This document shows positions 22,920-34,789 of a stretch of DNA of 64,000 nt, one piece after another. Every line of letters starts with the position of its first letter. The stretch's first letter is position 1. Origin of the DNA: Cycas panzhihuaensis. Its lineage: Eukaryota; Cycadophyta. Under the pieces are notes generated by a model, which was given only the letters and a program-made list of their open reading frames with translations, ran no database searches and was not told the origin of the DNA. The stretch lies in the NCBI GenBank assembly GCA_023213395.1, contig CM041465.1, positions 133,493,741-133,557,740 of the forward strand, written 5' to 3'. The translations under genes and the position numbers were made by a program.

Positions 22920-23439
22920 TGTTCGAATATGTGATATTTTTACATATCTAATATTTAATATGATATAATAGACTTACATAAAATTTTATTTACCAAAAAT
23001 AATGAGAGATGTGATATGAATGATTATTCACGTAAACATTATATTAGATAATGAAATAGCTCAAAAGATATTATAGGTTATTCATGAGATAATATACCTA
23101 TAAATATATACACACCCCACTTAAAAACTTAAGAAATGAAATATAATTATTTGATATTATAGAGAGGAACTCCTAACTCCAATCTTCTCCCATGGTGTTT
23201 TCTACACTAGGCTTTCCATATATAAATCTATTATCTCTTTTGTGGTGATATTTTCTAATTTTATTATGCATTCATATGTTTAATACTTTGTTATTTATGA
23301 TATTACTTTATATATTAATCTTATATTATATGATTTATGGACATAATTATTATGATATATTTGATACATTAATATACTTATATTGTGTATTATCAGTATA
23401 TTCCAATATGGTATCAAAGTAAAATTCTAAATTCTTACA
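22920..23439 (+). repeat. Outer 3' LTR
   Basis: 520 bp, intact TG start (TGTTCGAATATG) right after aaagggaag, and end attcttaca followed by the ttatc duplication. Confidence 0.87.
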
Positions 23440-23444
23440 TTATC

Positions 23445-23817
23445 TAGATCAACATAGTGGCTTCTTATAATATGCTTATTCTTGCTACCCCTACAATACT
23501 TAAAATTAGAGAAAGAGAACTCAAAAATAATAGAGGCGAATGGAATGAGAGATGGGGATAAAATACACTAAAGATAAATAAAGATATACTATAATGAGCT
23601 CCAATAATTATTTTTTTATTAATATAACATAACCTTGAAAATATATAAAGTCGGGTATTTATAGTAAAAGACTTCACCCTTTCCTTATAATATTATGTTC
23701 ATCTACCTTTAAGCTACCCAATCCTATATTTCTTTATTATTTAACTCCTTTAACATTAACCTTCACTAACCTTAATCCCTACTAATCTAATACTTTATGA
23801 GATAAAAGATTACCATA
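23445..23817 (-). repeat. Gypsy-like LTR, minus strand, partner not found
   Basis: On the minus strand a purine tract (aggggggaggg, 23820-23833 region) is followed by LTR-like text ending near 23445. The sequence upstream of the tract (ggatgctttgaggg, then a ctaaggggggaggg string) is nearly the same as that before the TR-GAG 3' LTR at 4809-4835. The two are therefore related families. The far end abuts the duplication of the outer element, and a second LTR was not found. Confidence 0.55.
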
Positions 23818-23925
23818 TTCCCTCCCCCCTTAGATGCATTACCCTCAAAGCATCCATTTATATAGATGTATATTTCCACCACCTATTATTACTAGAATAT
23901 CATAGGTAGAGATATCATCCTTATG

Positions 23926-24129
23926 TTATAATATAGAAACTATTATTAGGATATCTCTCATTAGATGTAAATAAGTACTAAAGATGTGTTGCCCTTTTTG
24001 ATAAATATCATCATTAAAGAAATAAGGGTCCATGGTGTGGTAAATCTTAGATCCATAAAAATTAGGACCCAATTCTCCTACAAGTTGGGTGATAGATCCT
24101 TTGTATTGGGTGAAGGATCTAGGTGCCAC
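23926..24129 (-). pseudogene. Unrecognised 67-codon frame upstream of a polypurine tract
   Basis: A minus-strand ATG frame beginning MAPRSFTQYKG lies just before the purine tract and LTR at 23445-23833. It is therefore probably the 3' end of a gypsy-like polyprotein or a small accessory frame. It has a GPNFYGSKIYHTMDP segment that I cannot place in a family. Its right edge meets the Copia-2 LTR, so it is probably truncated by that insertion. Confidence 0.35.
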
Positions 24130-24409
24130 AATACACTACATTAAAAGCAATGGTATATAATAAGAATAAAATAGAGAGAATAAGATTGAGAGAAAAAATA
24201 AGAGGTGAGAATTATAACTCTTCTTTTTACATTCAGCCTTATATATCAGAGGATATGCATTAGGGCTTCCAAAGGAGTTTTCTATATACTGATATAATCC
24301 TAAAATTACACTTAAATATAAATGAAATTACATTTAACTATGTAATTAGCTAACATAAAGTCACCTTCATATAATTAATCTAATGACTTTGATGCATTAA
24401 CATCCATCA
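24130..24409 (-). repeat. 3' LTR of Copia-2
   Basis: On the minus strand it begins TGATGGATGTTAATG right after the purine tract ccattaaggggagga (complement at 24411-24425). The outer end is set only roughly, near tgccacaatacac, because the partner LTR is missing. Confidence 0.6.
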
Positions 24410-24869
24410 ATCCTCCCCTTAATGGTAAAAGCACATTATGATAAAATCTATTCTATGAGGTTTTTATTTGAGTCTCATTATTACATTAACACTTTTATAG
24501 GAAAACCCTTATGGGAAATAAAATCTCATGAACTTTCTAAGATCTATAGCCCCTTAAATCAAAATGGCTAAGGTGGCTCTTGATGTAGCTTGATAACTAA
24601 GTAGCTTAAATATGTAGCTTAATCTAATGAGTCTCCATATACTATTTGGTCATCCTCCATGCTCTTTTGGATTTTCACAAGTTTTAATTTTCCAAGACTA
24701 GTATAACCCTTATCCTTCTATACCCATAAGTGGTTTTTATAAATAGGATAGAGCAAAGACTTACTCTTATTCTTTACACCCACAAGGGATTTTCATAAAT
24801 AAAATAAAGTATGTAGATCATGTTGTCATCTCCTCCAATCAGTCATAGATAGAGGCCCAAAGGTTGAGT

Positions 24870-27800
24870 TGCCTATGGAACTATTTAAATTTCACCCTTT
24901 GTAGTAGTTTGGTAAATATATCTACCACTTAATCTACTATGAGGAAGTACTCTAGTTGAATTATGCCACCGGGAACTAGTTTTCAAATCCTGTGGACTTT
25001 TTTGCCATGTGCATTACTAATTGATTATCCATATAAAGACTAATAGGACTTATTTTGGTGATATTTAATATTTCCAATAATTTCCTAAGCCACATCACCT
25101 CCTTACTAGTCTCAAAAGTAGTAATATATTTAGATTTGGTAGTTAAATCAACAATTATCTTCTACTGTTTGGATCTCCATGATATTACTGTTATTCTAAG
25201 AAACATTACATACCCAAATATGGATCTCCCTATGTCTTTATCTCTAGAAAAGTTTAAGCCTATGTATCTATATAGTTTAAACTCTGAATTAGGTTCATAC
25301 AATAGACCATATTTGTTGGTCGTCTTAAGGTAACTTAATACTTACACTGTTATTTACCTGTGATTCTACTTAGGATTTATCATATAATGAGAAAGAATAC
25401 TAATAGAGTATGCAATATCAAGACTTATATTAGTAGTATAGATGAGACTACCTATAAGTTATCTGTAAAGTATTATATCTACCTCTCGATCATCGCCATC
25501 AACTATCGGTTTGACATTGGGTTCCATTGGAGTGGTTATAGTTTGAGCACCTTCCAACTAAAACTTTGTTAGAAGATCATTTATATACTTTTCTTGAGAA
25601 AGGAAGATTTTACCATCTTTCTAAGTAACTTTAATCCCCAAGTAGTATTTCATCAACCCAAGGTTAGACAGTTCAAACATTTTAGCTAAGTTCTTCTTTA
25701 ATTAGTTGATTACCTATTCATTGTTCCCAGTTATAAGTATATCATCCATAAAGATTAAAAGATAAGTGACTTTATCTTTTTGGCATTTGATGAAAAATGT
25801 TTCCCCAATATCCTGGTAGTCACAAATATCATATCCAAATCATCTCATTATTTCTGATAACTTGGTGAACCAAGCATGAGGGGCTTGTTTAAAGTCATAT
25901 AAGGACTTTTTGAGCATGCACACCTTATGCTCTAGACTAGCAATCTCAAATTCTTTAGGCTAGGCTATGTAGATTTCTTCTTCAATATCACCTTTAAGAA
26001 ATGTAGTTTTAACATTGAGTTGGTGAATCTTCTAGGCCTATTGAGTTGCCAAGACCACAAGAGTTCTAATTGTGGGCCACTTGGTCATAGATGTAAAAAA
26101 TCCAGTCTAGTTGATACCTTCCTTTTATATAAATCCCTTTACTACCAACCTTGCCTTGTGTTTTTTAAGGGTGCCATCATATCTATATTTATTTTTATAT
26201 ACCAATTTATTTTGATGAGCTCCCATGTACTATTTTTTATAAGAGATGGATACTCTTTATTCATGGAATTCCTCCAAGCAGTGTGTTTTATAGCTTCTTA
26301 GTATGAGAGAGGCTCTTGATTGAGAGCAAGATGCAATTCTACAGGTTCTAACTCAATGAAAAGTGATTCCTACATCTTGGCTTTATAGGCATTTTGAGTG
26401 CCAATTTTATCCACCTCATCAAGTTATATCTCTAACTACATGGTCTTAGTTTGGATCCTACAAAGGATCATTTTATATATTTGTTGAGGAGGATGTTAAC
26501 GTATTTAAGGAAGCATGGTCCATCTGCTATTGCTTTACCTTTGTCAACTCTACTATACTCGAACAATAGCACATGATGTACACTCATTGGTTTAGAGTCA
26601 CAGCTACTATTCTCCATGGAACTATTATCAGATTCCAATAGTTTAAGTAACTCTTGAGTGTCTTCCACCCCAAATTTTAGAACCTGCACATCATATTAAG
26701 TAGTATCATAATAATGATGGTTTAGTGTTTTGGAGTCCAATTATAATAATTAATTATTTGTTTTAGTAAACACCATGTCTCTGCTAATGATAATCTTCTA
26801 TTATGAAGGTGTAAGTACCTTGTACCCTTTCTTATCCATAGGGTATCTAATAAATATGCCTTTAAGTACCTTAGGCTAGAGTTTATTTTTATCTCTATCC
26901 AATATATAGGCATAACATATTAAGCTAAATATTTTAAAGTACTAGGTAGTGGAGGCCTATCTAGTCCACTTTTCTTTAGGAGAAGTTCCTCCTTTAGATG
27001 GGTTGATAGCATTTATATAATAAATAACTATCCAAATTATTTTCATCTATAGGTAAGTAGGTACATTCTTATAAACTAACATAACTCTAGCCACATTCAT
27101 AATAGACCTGCTCATGTACTTGGTAACTCTATTATGTTGGGAGATGTCTGCTATTATAGTATGATGCTTAACTCCATTAGCTCTTAGATAGGTTTCAAAC
27201 TTAGTAGAGGTATATTCTCCACCATTATCTATTCGTAGATACTTAATCTGATAACTTAAGTCCTTTTTTAGTGTGAGCTTTAAAATCTTTAAAGACACTA
27301 AATGCCTCATCTTTCCGGGTTAGAAAAGCCACCCACACTTTCCTAGTGAAATTATCAATGAAGGATATGTAATATAATTTTTATTTTAATGATGGAATGG
27401 GCATTGGTCTATATAGATTAGAGTGTACTAATTGAAGAGAATGACTCAATTTCTACTACTTATTAATAAAGGGTTATCTATGAAATTTGGCTATGATATA
27501 AGCTTTACATTTAAAGGGCTTAGAGAAGAACTTGGATAGACTTGGAAGGTTGTGACAAAGATCTCTAAGTTGATTGATATGAGCATGGCCCATGTGAGTA
27601 TGCCAAAGAGCTTTTATGGATAACTTAAGCTATGTTAAAGTGGTATTAAAAGTAAAGTCTTCATGATCACAAGGACTTTGAGCATAGCTAGCTTCAGAAG
27701 ATGGGAAGCCATTCAATCTAAATAATTTACCAATAAGCACTCCAGTCAAAACTACTTGATTTGTTAGAGGGTGAATGACCTAGAAAGTTTGGTCATTTGT

Positions 27801-28766
27801 AGTAACACTAAGATCAAATCCACAGGAGAGAAGAGTAGATAAGGAGAGTAAGTTTTATTTCAAATTAGGAATATACAGGACATCAAGTAATATGAAATCT
27901 CTCATGCATGGGTATTTTAACCATATGTTTTTAATACCTTCGCCTAGTTATTAGGATTTATCGACCATATGAATGACACCATATACATTGGAATCAAAAG
28001 TTTGATATAGATCCTGATTATAGGTCATATGCTATTTCACTCCTATATCTATAATCCATAAGGAGGTGTTTGAAATTATGTTATTTGTAACTCTAAGAGG
28101 GGTTTATATTAGTGATTTAAGATCACAAGTGGCATAGCCAAAATGGGCTTCAAAATACCTCTTAGTTTGATCAATAGTTCTTCCCTCAAGTCTTTGAATG
28201 TGTACTTGAGCGAAACCTATACCACCAAACTTTTCTTCATATATTTCATCAACATTATGAGCCTTGTATTTCTATTAAAACTTAGGCAACTTGTATGCAG
28301 GTATTTGACAATCCTTTGCAAGATGTCCTTTCCTATTATACCTTTCATACCTGATAATCTAATTTCTAGTTCTTGAAGTACTAGTTTGCCCTGACTGTCT
28401 TACATTAAAAGGTGGCACTTGGCCTTGAAATTATCTAGGCTACTATTATTGAGGGTTCTATTGACCTTGTATCTAATTTCCTCTACCCCTTGCTTGATTA
28501 TTTCCTCTACCATGAGAGGGACCTTAATTATTTGAAAAGCATATTTTTTCTGCTATGTCAAAAGCTACATCTAGAAGAGGATCTAAAGTTACAAAATTAG
28601 TATCAAAGGTCTCATCAAATTCTATAAACTTCTTTGCAAGAGCTTCAAAGTTAAGTGTCTTGAACATTCCACTTGATTGAAGACTCCCAAGCAAGTTTTT
28701 ATAATCAGATATATATAGATAGGACTGTATAAGGAATGCCTATGTAATACATTGGGTCTTAAAATC
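24870..28766 (-). pseudogene. Copia-2 gag tail and pol, many stops
   Basis: Read downward: a GRGNNQARGRGN basic tract and a knuckle remnant keeping NRKGHLAKDC (earlier Cys lost) near 28480-28340; protease WIIDIGVK..HMT near 28060; integrase with DLYRPMPIP and YISFIDNFTRKVW, then YLRIDNGGEYTS at 27240; KGTRYLHL-type segments near 26850; reverse transcriptase around 26400-25600 with LIFMDDILITG near 25745 (FMDD in place of YVDD); and RNase H to about 24870 with IGSLIYTT and SKYITTFETSKEVMWL. Stops and shifts break every domain. It would have made the copia polyprotein. It is continuous with the gag start at 34790-35254 once Gypsy-1 is removed. Confidence 0.88.
28762..28766. repeat. Target-site duplication of Gypsy-1 (aaatc / aaata)
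   Basis: aaatc at 28762-28766 and aaata at 34785-34789 flank Gypsy-1, a 4 of 5 match. The Copia-2 gag frame is continuous across the pair. Confidence 0.7.
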
Positions 28767-28915
28767 TACTAAGATGCCACTCTTTAATGATAATTACAAA
28801 CCAATATAACACGCAAATAATTCAAAAAAGAGAACTTCTATTACAATACGCTTTGAGGGGAAAACCTCCCAATTACATATAATAAAAATGACATTTAAGA
28901 TATCCTACTCTAAAG

Positions 28916-28994
<79 letters not shown>

Positions 28995-29204
28995 CTCTAT
29001 GCTCACTACACAACTTCCTACATGTGCATGTCAGATATTATATGAATAGATCTAGTACTCAATAACCACTACACAACTTTCTGCTTATGCATGTGGGATA
29101 TTAAGAAGAGGGAAGTGGTAGAAGAAATAGAAGATATAAGAGAAAAGAAGTAGAAGATATAAGAGACTATAAGAGAAGGTAAGTTAGGGGTTGGATCCCT
29201 AACA
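28767..29204 (-). repeat. 3' LTR of Gypsy-1 (expanded)
   Basis: On the minus strand it begins TGTTAGGGATCCAACCCC after an aagaggggact purine tract. It is longer than its partner (438 against 327 bp) because of an AT array and a local duplication of about 55 bp (the cactacacaacttyct block occurs twice, near 29003 and 29068). Confidence 0.85.
28919..28992. repeat. (AT)37 microsatellite within the LTR
   Basis: A 74-base AT run. The partner LTR has only ttatatatttatttat at this place, so the array grew after insertion. Confidence 0.95.
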
Positions 29205-32200
29205 AAGTCCCCTCTTAAAAATGTTTTGCCCTCAAATCTTGCTAATCTCAGGATGCTCTTAGATAAATTGGCCATTCTCCCGTGTTGCATCTTCTCATGG
29301 AAGTTGTTTCCATTTGATGAGATACTCAATGATTTGCTTGAATCATAGATGTCAAATTCTTCGATTGATGATATATTTTGGAATGAGCTGAAGTTGCCCC
29401 TTCTCATTTAAGATAGGTAATTCTATTTGAACTTGTACTTGTTGCCCAATTACCCTCTTAAGATATGAAATAAGAAAGATATTATGGATCCTTGATGGTG
29501 GTGGTACATCCAAGGCATATACAACTTCACCAATCTTCTTGAAAATTTTGTAAGGCCCATAAAATCAAGGTTGTAATTTATATTGCCCATCCCATTTAAG
29601 AGTTACTTTCTTGTATGGTTGCAACCATAAGTATACCCAATCACTTAGTTAAAATACGCATTCACTTTTCCCTTTATCTACCTATTATTTCATTTGATTT
29701 TATACAAGGTTTAAATTTTCCTTGAGTAACTTAAGAATCTATGTTGTTTATTGGATGTGATCCTCAACTGCTTAAACCTTAGAACTAGTTATGGCATAAT
29801 TCTTAAGTGTAGGTGGTTCATATCCATATAATGCTTGGAATAGAGTCATTCCTAATGATACATGATAAGTTATATTATACTACCATTCTGCTAAAGGAAG
29901 CCAATGATGCCATTAGCCCTACTTATTTAAAGCATAACAATGAAGGTATCCTTTAAGGAACTTATTAACCACCTTAGTTTGACCATATATTTATGGATGG
30001 TAGGATGAGGTCATTGTTAATTTGGTACCAAGTAGATAGAAGAGTTTTATCTACAAGTTATTGGTGAACTTAGGGTCCTTATCATCAATTATATATTTGG
30101 GCATGCCATGTAACCTGTATATATCCTTTAAAAAGATCTCAACAATTTGCTTTGCCTTATATCTGGATTGAATACGACAAAAATGAACACATTTGATTAG
30201 CCTATCAATAACCACAAGTATAGCATCTTTTCCTTCTGACTTGGGTAGACCCATGATAAAGTCTATAGAAATTTCTTCCCATCATTGATTTGGTATGGGA
30301 AGGGGTTACAGTAATCCTTGAGACTTGATTATTTCTATCTTATATTGTTGATAAATTTCATATGAGGAAACATATCTCTTTATATCTGTTTTTTTGACCT
30401 TCCAAAAGAAAGGTTATTTTAAGTAGTGGTATGTCTGTAGGAACCCTGAGTGACTTACTATTGGAGAGGCATGTGCATCATATAAAATTTACTCCTTAAG
30501 GCTAGAGTGAAGGTATATATATTTGATTCTTATACTAAAGAATATATGTAGACCATGTATAATAGGTTGAATATCCTACCCTAGCTTGAAGGTCTTGAAT
30601 GATCTAGTTTGTAAAGGGGTCTCGATCCTATTCTTGCTTGGGAACTACTATCCATGAGGGATTGATCATGGTGATAGAATATAGGGTAGAGCCTTCTTCG
30701 TTACAAGACAAAACATCAACAACTATATTATCCTTGCCTTTTTTATATAAGATTTCAAAGTTAAAATCTAGAATTTTGGTGACCCATTTTTATTGTTCCT
30801 TAGATGTTGTCCTTTAAGTTAGGAAATATTTTAAGCTATCATGGTCTATTTTAATTTAGAAATATGTTCCCAATAAATATTGTCGCCATTTCCCAACTAC
30901 ATGAAGAATTTCTAACATCTTTTTTCTCATAGGTGGATTTGACTTATTCCTTAGATATAAGTTGATGACTTGAAAAGGCTAAAGGTTTCCCTTCTTTCAT
31001 TAAGACTGCTCTAATATCTTGCCTCGATACATCACATCCAATATTGAAGGTCTTTATAAATTCTGGTGTTGCGAGGATTGGTGTGGTATTTAAAGCCACC
31101 TTTAGGTATTCAAATGCTTCAAAGGCCTTATCATTCTAATGAAAAGAATTCTCTTTTAACAAGTTGATTAAAGGGGAAGAAATCCTTCCATAGCCCTAAA
31201 TAAATGTTTGATAATACCCTGTGATTCCTAAGAATCCACGAAGGCCCTTGATGTTTTTGGGTTTAAGCTACTTCGTGATAATTGTAATTTTCTTAGGATT
31301 TACCTTGACTCCTTCTTGAGAGATAATATAGCCCAAATACTCTATTTTTGTTTGTCTAAATTGACATTTTAATTTTTTAGCATAAAGATTCTTATTTACA
31401 AGCACCTGTAATGCCTTATCAACATACTGAAGATGGTCTTCCCATGTACGATTGAAGATTAGAATATCATCAAAAGAGATTAACATGAACTTCCTTAAGT
31501 AAGGTTGAAAGAGTCTGTTCATGAGTCCTTGAAAGGTAGATGGGGCATTAGTCAAGCTAAATAGCATGACTAAAAATTCATAATATCCTTCATGTGTATG
31601 AAATATAGTTTTATGAGCATCCTCTTCCTTGATCCTAATTTGATAGTATCATGACTGTAAGTCCAATTATATGAAGAATATTACTCCATAGAGTTCATCC
31701 AAGAGTTTATTGATGACTAGTATAAGAAATTTATCCTTCATGGTTATCTTATTGAGCTTGTGGTAGTCTACACACATGCAAAATGAGCCATCCTTTTTTC
31801 TCACTAAAATCACTAGGGCAGAAAAAATACTTTTACTTTCCCTAATAGTGCCAATATTAAGGAGTTCTTGAACTAGTAATTTAATTTCATTCTTTTACTA
31901 ATAGGGGATTAGTATGGTCGAATACAAGGAGGATTACTTCCAGCTACTAGGTCAATACTATGATCTTAATTACGTACTAGGAAGAGACCTTGAGGAATGT
32001 CCTAAAAGACTTGGTTATGGTGGTGAAGTACCAATTTTAAGTTATTTAGTATGCCATCATCTTGGAGAATGTCCCCTTCTATTAGAAGTTCCTAATCTTC
32101 TAAAGCATAACATTTGGTAATGATTCCTATACTACCCTTTTTAATAAGCCTCTCCATATGGTGTGAGCTAATGATTTGGGTTGGAGGAGGAATGATCCCA

Positions 32201-33595
32201 TTCAATTAATAGTTAATTCCTTCAAAAGTAAATTAGATGAAGAGCTCTTGTATATTTAGTTAAATGGTCCCTAGTGGTTTGAGCTATTATACCCCTAGTA
32301 TAGCATTGACTCCTCCAATGGGAATGGCATACATAGAAGTGGAGAGGTGATTATCACCCATTTATAACTTGATGTTGTGGAATTATTCCCCATAAGAGAG
32401 TGTCCCTCCATTAGCCACTATAACCTAGAATTTTTTGATAGGATATGGAAAATAGTTGAGTTCTTTAATAAGTTTCTTATTAATGAAATTATGGATGCTC
32501 CTAGAATCTATGAGGATAACCACCTTCATTTTCTTTATGTACTCAATAAGTTTGAGTGTTTGTGGGGCCACAATTCTAGTAATGGCATGCACAGATATAG
32601 TAGTAGCATCATCTTCTTCCTTCTCAGGTGGATCACCATCATTATATTCTGGCTCTAAGGAGGTTTCCTCTACTAGTGCATCATCTTGGACATCCTCAAT
32701 GATGAATAAGTGTCATTTAGGATACTTATGTTCTTTATTCTACTTTTGGTTACAATGAAAACATTACCCTTTCAACCATTTTTCATCCATCTCTTGGGAA
32801 GTCATTTGTCGCACACTAGGAACCTGAAATTGTGGTCACTTTTTGGGGAATATTTGTGGGAGGGGTCGAGATGCCTTATTTTTTGCTTCAATATGTTAAG
32901 CAAAATTGATAGTTATAGAGATATTATTAGGTTTTATGAGTCGTAACTTATGTATAATGTCATCTCATAACCCACTAATTTACAACTTAAGTAATTTATT
33001 CTGACAAAGACCATCAACCCTTATGGAGAGATGTTAGTATTCTTCTATATAAGCTAAAACAATCCCCTCTTATTTGACTTTAGCTAACTAGTTAAAGTGG
33101 TCATGATCCTAGGTACTATCATATTGAGTTGTAAGATCCTTAACAAAACCGTCCTATTGATAACTGCACCCACCAATTATTTTCATAACCCATTGGTACC
33201 ATTGGTAAGGTTTAAATTCTATGTATAGAGAAATAAGAGAGATCTACTTGTCCACTGGAACTTGATGAAGAGAAAAGTATTATTCTATTTGGGTGATCTA
33301 GGTATATACATCTTTGCCATTGAACTTCTTAATTTCTACCTTAGGAAGGAAGTTAGGACGGAAATGCCTACCATCATTATCTTCATCTTCTTTAGTAAAG
33401 AAACCCCCACCTATATGAGTAGTATCATCAAATTCAATATTTTCTTCCTTAAAGGATTTTATGGTTGTGAGCTCTAGCATTACTACTTCAAATTTTTCAT
33501 TGAAATCAATTTAGATTGATAATATATCTCCTACAAGTTATGTGACAGTATCATTGAGATCTTGAGTCTAGTTACGATTCATCTTAGGGGCCATT
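29205..33595 (-). pseudogene. Gypsy-1 gag-pol, many stops
   Basis: Read downward from about 33595: gag with VEIKKFNGKDVYT near 33310; a chromovirus zinc knuckle CFHCNQK..NKEHKYPK near 32750 (last Cys lost); protease VILIDSRSIHNFI near 32500 (the Gly of DSG is Arg) and AIPIGGVNAILGV; reverse transcriptase around 31900-31270 with VDYHKLNK, FSLTNAPSTFQ and SFDDILIF near 31470 in place of YVDD; RNase H near 31050; integrase 30400-29950 with VVIDRL and IIDDKDPKF; then a S.IHNIFLISYLKRVIG block and an EYLIKWKQLP segment near 29350, the signature of a chromodomain. The normal gypsy length is kept but no frame is open beyond about 110 codons. Confidence 0.87.
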
Positions 33596-33949
33596 TATTC
33601 ACAAGACCTAAGTTGAATAAAAAGAATTTGATAGGATGTCTATAGACTGTTATCCCTAATGTTTTACAATGAGGCAATATGAGTTTTTTTCTTTTTTTCT
33701 TTTTTCTTTTTTTTACTTTTTTAGTCCACTAACTATGTGTGTATGAACTGATAACAGATTAGCTAAACACACCAGATTTAAAAAATTAATAATAACTAAC
33801 TCATCGACTAACTAAGTACGCATAGACTACTAATAGACTAACCATGTATACTAGGTATGAGATTATTTGGTTTGTAGGCGCTCTGATATATAGATCCTAA
33901 TCATAAATAGTATCGACTTACGAAGGCTAACAATCTACTCTATAGTCAT

Positions 33950-34265
33950 ACTATCTCATCTCTAGGGTACATGGAGAGTAACTTTTCAGTGATAACCACT
34001 TACTAGTACACTATAAATTACAAATAGTTAATAGGTTTCCTATGGTTACATATACTGGGAAGGCCTATATAGAGGATCCTCCTATATACCTATAAGTACA
34101 TGGAGGCACAATTTTGTAGCTAAGTTCTGTCTAAGGCTCGATTCAAGAGTGTGATCTCTAGTCCCTCACATAAAGGATGGAAAAGCCACAATGTGCTTAG
34201 CCTAAAATAGTAGAACCTTATGATATTTATAGACCTTTGGCATAGGGTCTCTATCTAAACACAAA
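33950..34265 (-). other. Leader block shared by Gypsy-1 and Gypsy-2
   Basis: This part of the Gypsy-1 leader (landmarks acatggaggcacaat, agtgtgatctctag, atatttatagacc) matches 50210-50545 in Gypsy-2. The two elements are therefore sister families although their LTRs differ. No coding potential is seen. Confidence 0.7.
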
Positions 34266-34441
34266 AAAAAAAACTACCACTATGCAATGTTAAGGTAGTT
34301 TCTTGATTGTAGTGTTGTCTACCCCCAAAAAGCAAAAAGTGACTAAGTAGAAATTAAATAAGAATAGGTACTAATAAGAAAAACTAATGGAAAAAAATTA
34401 ATTATTTAATACCTTTAACTCTCCTAAAGGGTAAGGATCAA

Positions 34442-34455
34442 CAACTCTGATACCA
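34442..34455 (-). promoter_or_regulatory. Primer-binding site of Gypsy-1
   Basis: The plus-strand string caactctgatacca reads TGGTATCAGAGTTG on the minus strand, two bases beyond the 5' LTR. It is a near-perfect Met-tRNA site. Confidence 0.9.
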
Positions 34456-34457
34456 CT

Positions 34458-34784
34458 TGGTAGGATACCACTCCTTAATGATAATTGCACACTAATATAA
34501 CATACAAATAACTCTAAAAAGAGCACTTGTATTATAATATCGTTCGAGAGGGCAACCTCCCAATTACATGTAATAACAATGACATTTAAGATATCTTACT
34601 CTAAGGATTATATATTTATTTATGGCTCTATACTCACTACATAACCTCCTACTTATGTATATAGGATATTTAGAAGAGGAAAAAAGTACAAGAAATAAAA
34701 GATATAAGAGAAGATAAAAGAGAGAAGAAGTAGAAGATATAAAAGAAGGAAAGAGAAGGTAAGTTAGGGGTTGGATCATTAATA
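34458..34784 (-). repeat. 5' LTR of Gypsy-1
   Basis: It aligns with 28767-29204 apart from that copy's insertions. Its outer end reads ttggatcattaata, from an original ...ccctaaca. Confidence 0.87.
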
Positions 34785-34789
34785 AAATA

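Larger units (their letters stand above)
18144..23439 (+). mobile_element. Outer non-coding LTR retrotransposon (LARD-like), self-nested
   Basis: The 5' LTR is in two halves, 18144-18350 and 20377-20692, separated by a related but shorter element at 18351-20371. Joined in order, the halves match the 3' LTR (22920-23439) along its length: for example atatgtatacacaacact continues as aacttgagaaagg across the gap, as it does in the 3' LTR. Exact 5-bp duplications flank the outer element. A Met-tRNA primer site follows the second half (20693), and a purine tract (22911-22919) precedes the 3' LTR. The interior (20693-22919, about 2.2 kb) shows no gag or pol domain in any frame. Without the insert the element is about 3.3 kb. 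It must have moved with enzymes from elsewhere. Confidence 0.85.
28767..34784 (-). mobile_element. Gypsy-1, chromovirus-like Ty3/gypsy element
   Basis: A 6,018-bp minus-strand element with LTRs at 28767-29204 and 34458-34784, a Met-tRNA primer site next to the latter and a purine tract next to the former. The gypsy order gag, protease, reverse transcriptase, RNase H, integrase and a chromodomain-like C-terminus can be followed. Short LTRs and about 6 kb total fit Reina- or Galadriel-type chromoviruses, but I cannot settle the lineage. It sits inside Copia-2 gag. Confidence 0.87.

Noticed and set aside
28919-28992. AT array considered as a replication origin or matrix-attachment site
   Set aside because: A simple AT microsatellite within one LTR, absent from the sister LTR; no evidence of function.
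32377-32946. Several overlapping plus-strand frames of 78-100 codons
   Set aside because: They are the antisense of Gypsy-1 gag and protease, whose motifs (zinc knuckle, LIDSRS) are clear on the minus strand.
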